Source: Trichopria drosophilae
Taxonomy: Eukaryota > Arthropoda > Insecta > Hymenoptera > Diapriidae
NCBI GenBank assembly: GCA_030407085.1
Contig: CM059586.1
Span: 18,060,001 to 18,124,000, forward strand
Reading direction: 5' to 3'
DNA: 64,000 nucleotides
The translations under genes and the position numbers were made by a program. Positions 58,268 to 64,000 of this stretch are shown here, one piece after another. The first letter of the stretch is position 1. Each line of letters opens with the position of its first letter. The notes beneath the pieces were generated by a model. It was not told the origin of the DNA and searched no databases. It saw only the letters and a list, made by a program, of their open reading frames with translations.

Positions 58268-58812
58268 CATTAATCCATTCACGCCCAAGACCAAAATTTG
58301 TTTCGTTCACTTTGAAGTCATGTTATTCTTAACTATAATATAAGAATTTAATTATAAGAAATATAAGTCGAAAAAACATTTTACCCTGACTGAAATTAAA
58401 AATCATAGTTTTAATGCCAAAAACTCATCTAAAAATGCCGGGTTTTTTCAAGTTTGATCGCCTTACTTCAAATTATTACATCGACTTTAAATTTAACTTC
58501 AAATTCGTAATCAGTGACCCAAAAAACCCCGACTAACAAGAATCAGGTAAAATCAACGAATTTTCGTATTTTATGTCCGCCATATTGAATCTGCCATTTT
58601 GAATTTTGAAAATCTAAGTCTAAAATCTAGGCAATTTAAGTTTTTTTTTTGCATTAAAAGCGCCATATTTAATTTCAGTCAGAGTAAAATTTTTTTCGCC
58701 AAAATCAGAACCTAAGGAAACGATACCTTCGATATAAAATCTTGTATTTCTTTTTTAAGAACACGGCTTGAAAGTGAACGAAAAAATGTTTTGGGGTTAC
58801 GATGGAATTCAT
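58268..58812. mobile_element. CCGCCATATTG-family foldback element
   Basis: The outer arms pair 58268-58318 with 58763-58812 (TTTCGTTCACTTTGAAGTCA against GGCTTGAAAGTGAACGAAAA). Inner arms pair about 58380-58425 with 58660-58705 (CCCTGACTGAAATTAAAAAT against AATTTCAGTCAGAGTAAAAT). The centre carries TCCGCCATATTGAATC and the CAAATTCGTAATCAGTGACC phrase. So this family is a foldback transposon-like element of about 545 bp. No coding capacity. Confidence 0.7.
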
Positions 58813-60658
58813 TGCCCCTAGTAAAATTGTTGTTACCCTTCGCAATCAGAGTAATTAGGAAAGAGTCAATAAAATTGTGTCATTTGAATGACGAAAACTT
58901 TTAAGTGTTTTTGTGGTGGATTCATCCGCGCTCAAATATAATGTGCAACACGATATTCACGGAGACTTACTTTATTTTTGGGAAACAAATATCCTCGCAA
59001 ATGTATTCAGTAACGGCATGGAAATCATTTCCAGTTTATTTAAATTCCATTTTATATTAAAACAAATACCGTGTACAAAGTACGTCTTACATTACTCACA
59101 TGAGATTTGCAATTTCGGTTTCAAATATTTCAATTTTGGTTTTCAATTTCCTACCACATAATCTTGACTCAAAATCGCTTCAGCTATAGTAGAACTTATG
59201 TTATTCTTTCAGATTGAATTAAAATTAATACTTATTTCACCATATTGATAATAAAAATAACGAAAATGACGTAAAAGGCGCCAAAATTTCCACGCAAGAT
59301 GTTTTCAATTTTTCCTAAATAACTAATCGATATAGTGCTATTTACATAATATTATGTAAAGGAGCATTAAATTCTCTTCAAAATGAAAATAAAAATCGTT
59401 TTTGTACAATAAATATTGACGAACTTACCGACAGTTTAAGTTTGCAAGTAGTAGGCCCCTGAAGTACATGTATCTACACGTTATTCAGGGGTCTTCTTTT
59501 TCGACAGCTCTTTTTAAATCAATTTTTAACTTATTAAACATTTTCATCTGATATTTTTTTCAATATCATAGTTTCCTCCATACATTAAGTTGATTTTTTT
59601 TATTTTTTGAATCTCCTATCGACTGGCCCAAGGTGTAAAAATAAAAATTGAAACTATAAAAACAGTTTTTGATGAAGTTAGGGAATACATATTTAAAAAT
59701 AAATATTTTCACGAGATAGCCCGTGAAAAAATCTATAAAATCTATGTTTACAAATTTTTCTTTTTATTATAGGCTAAAATTTATATAGGCTAAAATTCAC
59801 TATTTATATACCCGAATGAGAATGTGGGTTGATTAAACAAATTTTAAAATATGTCTAAAAAAAGTGGCTCTTATTATGTGGAATACCATATTCAGTTTAT
59901 TAAAAGAACATTGAATTCAAGGATCATCTCCATGATGAATAGGGATGCATTGTTAGCATCTTCTACACAGGGCAGGTGTTCAATCAGGAAATAAACGAAA
60001 TTTCGAACCGAGCTGCTGTATGCCAATTATTTAAAATCAGATATTAATCAAAATAATACGAATTAAAATACTGAAGCAAACTACAATAATATTTAATGCA
60101 AGAAAAGTAATTTTAAAATTGAAAAAGTTTTTGTTCACAGTTTTTAAAGAATCTTTGCATGACAGAAACAGGACTTGTTTGGATTCGAAGGCCTCAGGCT
60201 ATTATTTGGATAATACAAGCCTTATTTGAAATTCATTTGCTTTATGTAGTTTTTCTTAGCAAACGTGTTCGACTGGGTTTTTCCATTCTGGGTATAAGAG
60301 TACTCGTGCATTGTATGTTTCACTCGAATATACATGTCGTACACGAACAGGTGCGAGAAGTCTCTAGACTCGTCGGGTGCTTTGGGATCAATATCCCCGG
60401 ACAGTCGCTTGCGAAAAATGGTGATAAGAAAACCACTTTCAATCTTACACTCGAGAACTAGAGAGATAAAAATCTTTTCAACATCTCAGCCTTTATTGTG
60501 CTTATTTTTAAAGCACGAAACGAAAAAAGCCAACAATTATCTGTACAAAAGATAAAAATGTTTCAGAATGAAATCAGCGATTTCTGGTTAATCGATTTCG
60601 CTTCATATTCTAATTTTTCAGATTTTATTATTTAACAGACAAATAAAAATCATTTTTT
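58813..60658. other. AT-rich non-coding tract
   Basis: One hairpin: GGCCCCTGA (59454) with TCAGGGGTC (59485). Open frames at 58913-59161, 60159-60461 and 60334-60555 show no domain. Nothing else supported. Confidence 0.5.
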
Positions 60659-60660
60659 TT

Positions 60661-60936
60661 TTTGAAGTAATTGTAAGTAACGAAAAATGCGATTTATTTC
60701 GAAATTTATTTATTTTTTTTAGAAAGCATGAACATTAGAAAATGAAAAATTACATTCAGTAAAGTGTACTCTGAGAAAAAAAATTTTTAATATCGAACAT
60801 TTCCTACAGGTTAGAAAAAGGAGTTAATTTCACTATTTTTGATAGCAAATAAAGTAATATTGGTATTTTGAAGAAATTGTAAGTAACTAAAAATACGATT
60901 TATTTCGAAATTTGTTAATTTTTTTAGAATAGCATG
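60661..60936 (+). repeat. Repeat R1 copy 2 flanked by 70-bp direct repeats
   Basis: TTTGAAGTAATTGTAAGTAA ... AGCATG at 60661-60730 and TTTGAAGAAATTGTAAGTAA ... AGCATG at 60867-60936 are 70-bp direct repeats with a few changes. Between them 60734-60866 is a copy of the repeat at 55630-55783. The 55.6-kb copy lacks these flanks. Either R1 inserted and the flank was duplicated, or the flanking repeat is a tandem unit. Confidence 0.75.
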
Positions 60937-61254
60937 CAATTAAATATACCTTTAGTAAGGAAAGTTAGTTAAGGTATACCACAATTTATAGTTACAATAC
61001 AAAGTAACAGAAGTACTAATAAAATAAACTCTCTATATCTGAATTAGTATAACATTGTTAATTACGGAAAGAAAAGTCGTTGCCTAATTAAATTAGGAAT
61101 GATTTTTGCTATAAAGAGAATAAACTACTAATTAATTAGTCGAAATCTACTAGTATTAAATTGGTAACTGTATTTTTTAATGTCACCTATTTAATTCAAT
61201 TAGTATCCCATATTTCAATCCTTCATTAGTAGTTTTCTGATGAATTCAGAAGAT
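60937..61254. other. AT-rich tract, nothing recognised
   Basis: TTAATTAG-type short words recur but no defined repeat is seen. Confidence 0.5.
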
Positions 61255-61445
61255 AGATTGAATCCACCATTTTTAATTTGTAATTCCGAGGTAAGATTTG
61301 TAATGAACGACATCGAAAACCACCCAACTACTGGGGTTTTCATCGATCAAGTAAGTGTTTCATGTTGGTCATCCATTTTGAATCCCTCATTTTGGATTTT
61401 CAAAATCTGAGGTCAGATTCGTAATTAACGACCCCCAAAAGCTCA
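61255..61445 (+). repeat. CCGCCATTTTG-family repeat, tandem pair
   Basis: TTGAATCCACCATTTTTAAT ... GAGGTAAGATTTGTAATGAACGAC (61258-61312) and CATCCATTTTGAATCC ... GAGGTCAGATTCGTAATTAACGACCCCC (61372-61436). The second is close to the family consensus; each is followed by an AAAAnCnC phrase. Confidence 0.65.
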
Positions 61446-63340
61446 GGCTAATTTTATTAGAAGATATTTATACAAAGAAAAATGCATACTTCAAAGTTTT
61501 GGGAATTTTCAATTTGGAAGTTGGGAATTCTTAAAGAGCGACATTCCTCGAAACGAATAGGAAATTAATAATATATTTTGAATTAAGTCGCACATGAATT
61601 AAAAAAGCAGTGTAAAATTATTCAATATTTTATATCTCAGAATTTTCAATTGGCACAATTTTAAGAAGTAAGAAATTTTATTGTCCAGATTTCTTTAGAA
61701 TATAAATAAATGAGTAAATACACATTTTTAAATTACAGATACACATAAATAAATAAATAAATAAGTGCTTCATTTTTCCACAAGTGTGTATTAGGTTTCA
61801 ATCTTTATTCGAGTCCCCTTCAGATATCTTTTTGTACAAATCTAACTCTAATTCATTTAAATCATTTTGATTGCCTATAAAACAAAAGTCTGACCAGTAA
61901 ATTCAATTACAGAATTCAATGGTGGGATGGTCACTCTATATCTAATTCAAAGAATGTTTACCCAGACATAAAATTCCAGCTTGCATCAGTTGATTTTATA
62001 AAATTATCATTTTTTCATTTTTCATTCAGTTTTTAACAATACATGTACAGAAAAACACGGGCTACTATACTGCCATCTGTGAAAATTGTGATTCAAAAGA
62101 AGTGCAGTAATCAGAATCAAATTAAAATCTTTTCTTGTACTAACTACAATAATTTTGTTTGGTATAGTTTTAAAAGTTTTAAGTTACTTTTTAATATTTA
62201 CTCTCTTTCTGTTCAGTCAGAATCAAAGTAATGTCGATTGTGAAAAAAATCGAACAGAAAGTCTTTGCTTGTATCTCAGAACTTGTCGCATGTTACGCAA
62301 AGTAGGTAAGGAAACTGCAGTTGCATGTCTACATAAGGAAAACTACTGATGCGCTACAAAAACATACATACTTTGCAGAAAGCAGGATTAGAAATCAACC
62401 CGAGAACACTTTAGACGATAAGGTAGTTGCTATTGAATTAACGCATTGGGAAATGTGTATAATTCTCATGTCGATTTCACCGACCTTGATTATTTAATCA
62501 CTGATTAAACATTGTTATGTGGTTGCTTAATTTTATGCAAATATTTTTTATTTGTGTAGTTAACTTTCTTGTTGCTCATTTTTCAACTTCAAATCTCGTT
62601 TGTGATAAGTACGAACCAAGAAGATTGTACTTAACATAGACTTTCTTTCTGAAGAATCCAAATCTTCAAACAGGAGATCACAAGCTGAAGATTTGCTAAA
62701 ACCACAAATTTACTTATGTAATTTAGAAAATATCTAACCATAGTTATTTATTTTAATACTTCGGTATTATCAAAATGTTAACCTACTTTTTATGTCTAAA
62801 AGTAACCTTAGTTTTTACATAATTTGATGATAACTTTTCATTTAGTTGTTTTATTTCTTTTGTCTGTATTTTTTTCTTGCTGAACATGTTCAAGTGTAAT
62901 ATTCTTACGAAATTGAACTTTAAAAAATGAAACAAGGTTGTGTTACTATTAAATATAAAATGTTATTGTGCTAATAATTAACTTTTTAAACACTAAATTT
63001 TAAATACAACAATTTGGATTAAATTTATCTTAAAAATGACTTTAAACAACAAAAAGAAAAAACACCGCGGAAATCAAGCTTAATGATATAACATGGGTGT
63101 GTTCAACTAAAAAGAAGTTTTATAAAAATGCCGAGTGAAACTTACGACGTCTTTTTGTGCCAAAATCCGTTTCAAATTAAAGTCAAACTGTTTGTTTTTA
63201 TGTCAATGCCAATCTTTTTAAAAAAATGCTCAAATGAATAATAACAAAGGAATAAATAATAATAAAATAAGGACCACAAAATTTTCCAAATATTTCATTT
63301 GACGAGATGAGTGTATTATATATTTTTTATAACCTCAAAA
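61446..63340. other. AT-rich non-coding tract
   Basis: (AAAT)n-type microsatellite ATAAATAAATAAATAAATAA at about 61746-61765. AATCTTCAAAC (62660) opposes GCTGAAGATTTG (62684). Open frames at 62043-62231 and 62155-62349 have no domain. Confidence 0.5.
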
Positions 63341-63760
63341 CTCATTACGAATTTTGTGTGGCATAAAATGTGATACCTGCATGTGGACGGGTTTACTTTA
63401 ATCTTGGATCGCTAATGCAGATTATATAGTCAGATTTTCAAAATAAAAAATGGCGGATCTAATAAGGAGTTTTATACTCCTTGAAACAAAATAATGAAAT
63501 AAATGTTTCTATGTCAAGTGGAACTCAAAATATAACTTTGTCACATAGTATGATCAACAGATTTACAAGATATTGAAATAATATAAGCATCGATACTAAA
63601 AACCACTAGATATGAAGTTTTATAAAAATTTGACCGCCATATTGGATCCGACATTTTTTATTTTGAAAATCTGACTGCGTATTCATAACCAGCGGACCAA
63701 GATGAAACTAAACCCGTCAACATAAATGAAATTTTGTACCACACAAAATTCCTAATGTGT
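63341..63760. mobile_element. CCGCCATATTGG-family foldback element, copy 2
   Basis: Left arm 63341-63462 (ACGAATTTTGTGTGG ... GACGGGTTTACTTTAATCTTGG ... TCAGATTTTCAAAATAAAAAATGGCGGATC) pairs over about 120 bp with the complement of 63642-63760. The spacer is about 180 bp. The motif CCGCCATATTGGATCCGACA sits at the inner edge of the right arm. Length and layout parallel 58268-58812. Confidence 0.75.
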
Positions 63761-64000
63761 TTTTTTAGACAAAAATCCTGATATTGCAAAACGGACTTGC
63801 CCGGAAACATATAATACACTTGGTCTCGACAAACGAAATTTTCAGATTATTTTTGGTCCTCTGTAATGCATTCTAATCAAGAACATTTATATTTTATATG
63901 TATTTAAGAAATTGGCAGGAATATATCTCATCCTCGCATTAAACATATCAAAATTAGGGACACTATATTAGAATTTGTGGCTAAATTTCTTAAAAAACAT
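63761..64000. other. AT-rich tract to window end
   Basis: Nothing recognised. Confidence 0.5.

Overview
The window looks like non-coding DNA from an insect, very likely a hymenopteran, though the order is an inference. It is strongly AT-rich, has no bacterial gene layout, and has no open frame above about 130 codons. It is full of decayed transposon fragments, foldback elements and short CCTAA/TTAGG-like tracts of the kind seen in insect genomes. I found no intact protein-coding gene and no exon chain I can assign to a known protein. It could be a large intron or an intergenic region.

Layout. 1-9.0 kb: unique AT-rich DNA with a pogo-like MITE (2518-2732), a hAT-like MITE with a perfect 8-bp target duplication (4363-4513) nested inside older repeats (3982-4689), a small TIR element (7509-7686) and a coding-like stretch (7731-7934). 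9.0-10.6 kb: a 96-bp-arm inverted repeat that may be a Penelope-like remnant, a GTCGG-rich foldback and a CCTAA-rich tract. 13-26 kb: TIR and foldback elements, tRNA-derived sequences on the minus strand, a pair of nuclear-receptor-type palindromes (23111-23237) and a compound repeat (25078-25640). 30.5-31.2 kb: a piggyBac-like element flanked by TTAA. 34.3-36.2 kb: a composite foldback followed by a decayed coding-like tract on the minus strand. 36-46 kb: mostly unique DNA with several CpG- and GC-elevated islands. 46-64 kb: several copies of a family marked by CCGCCATATTGGATCC, two of which are clear foldbacks (58268-58812 and 63341-63760), a second pogo-like MITE (56009-56281), a second Penelope-like-candidate copy (56521-56745) and further MITEs.

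The best-supported content is therefore mobile-element debris. The most intriguing recurring signal is CTGAAGA + short hairpin + GAAAC, present four times in or beside repeats. It resembles a hammerhead ribozyme core, but I could not complete a canonical fold. Second is the minus-strand stretch at 35165-36209, which reads as a decaying protein frame I cannot identify. GC-elevated unique islands (for example 12.35-12.72, 20.0-20.57, 32.2-32.87, 38.2-38.7 and 55.23-55.58 kb) are the likeliest regulatory DNA. That rests on composition alone.
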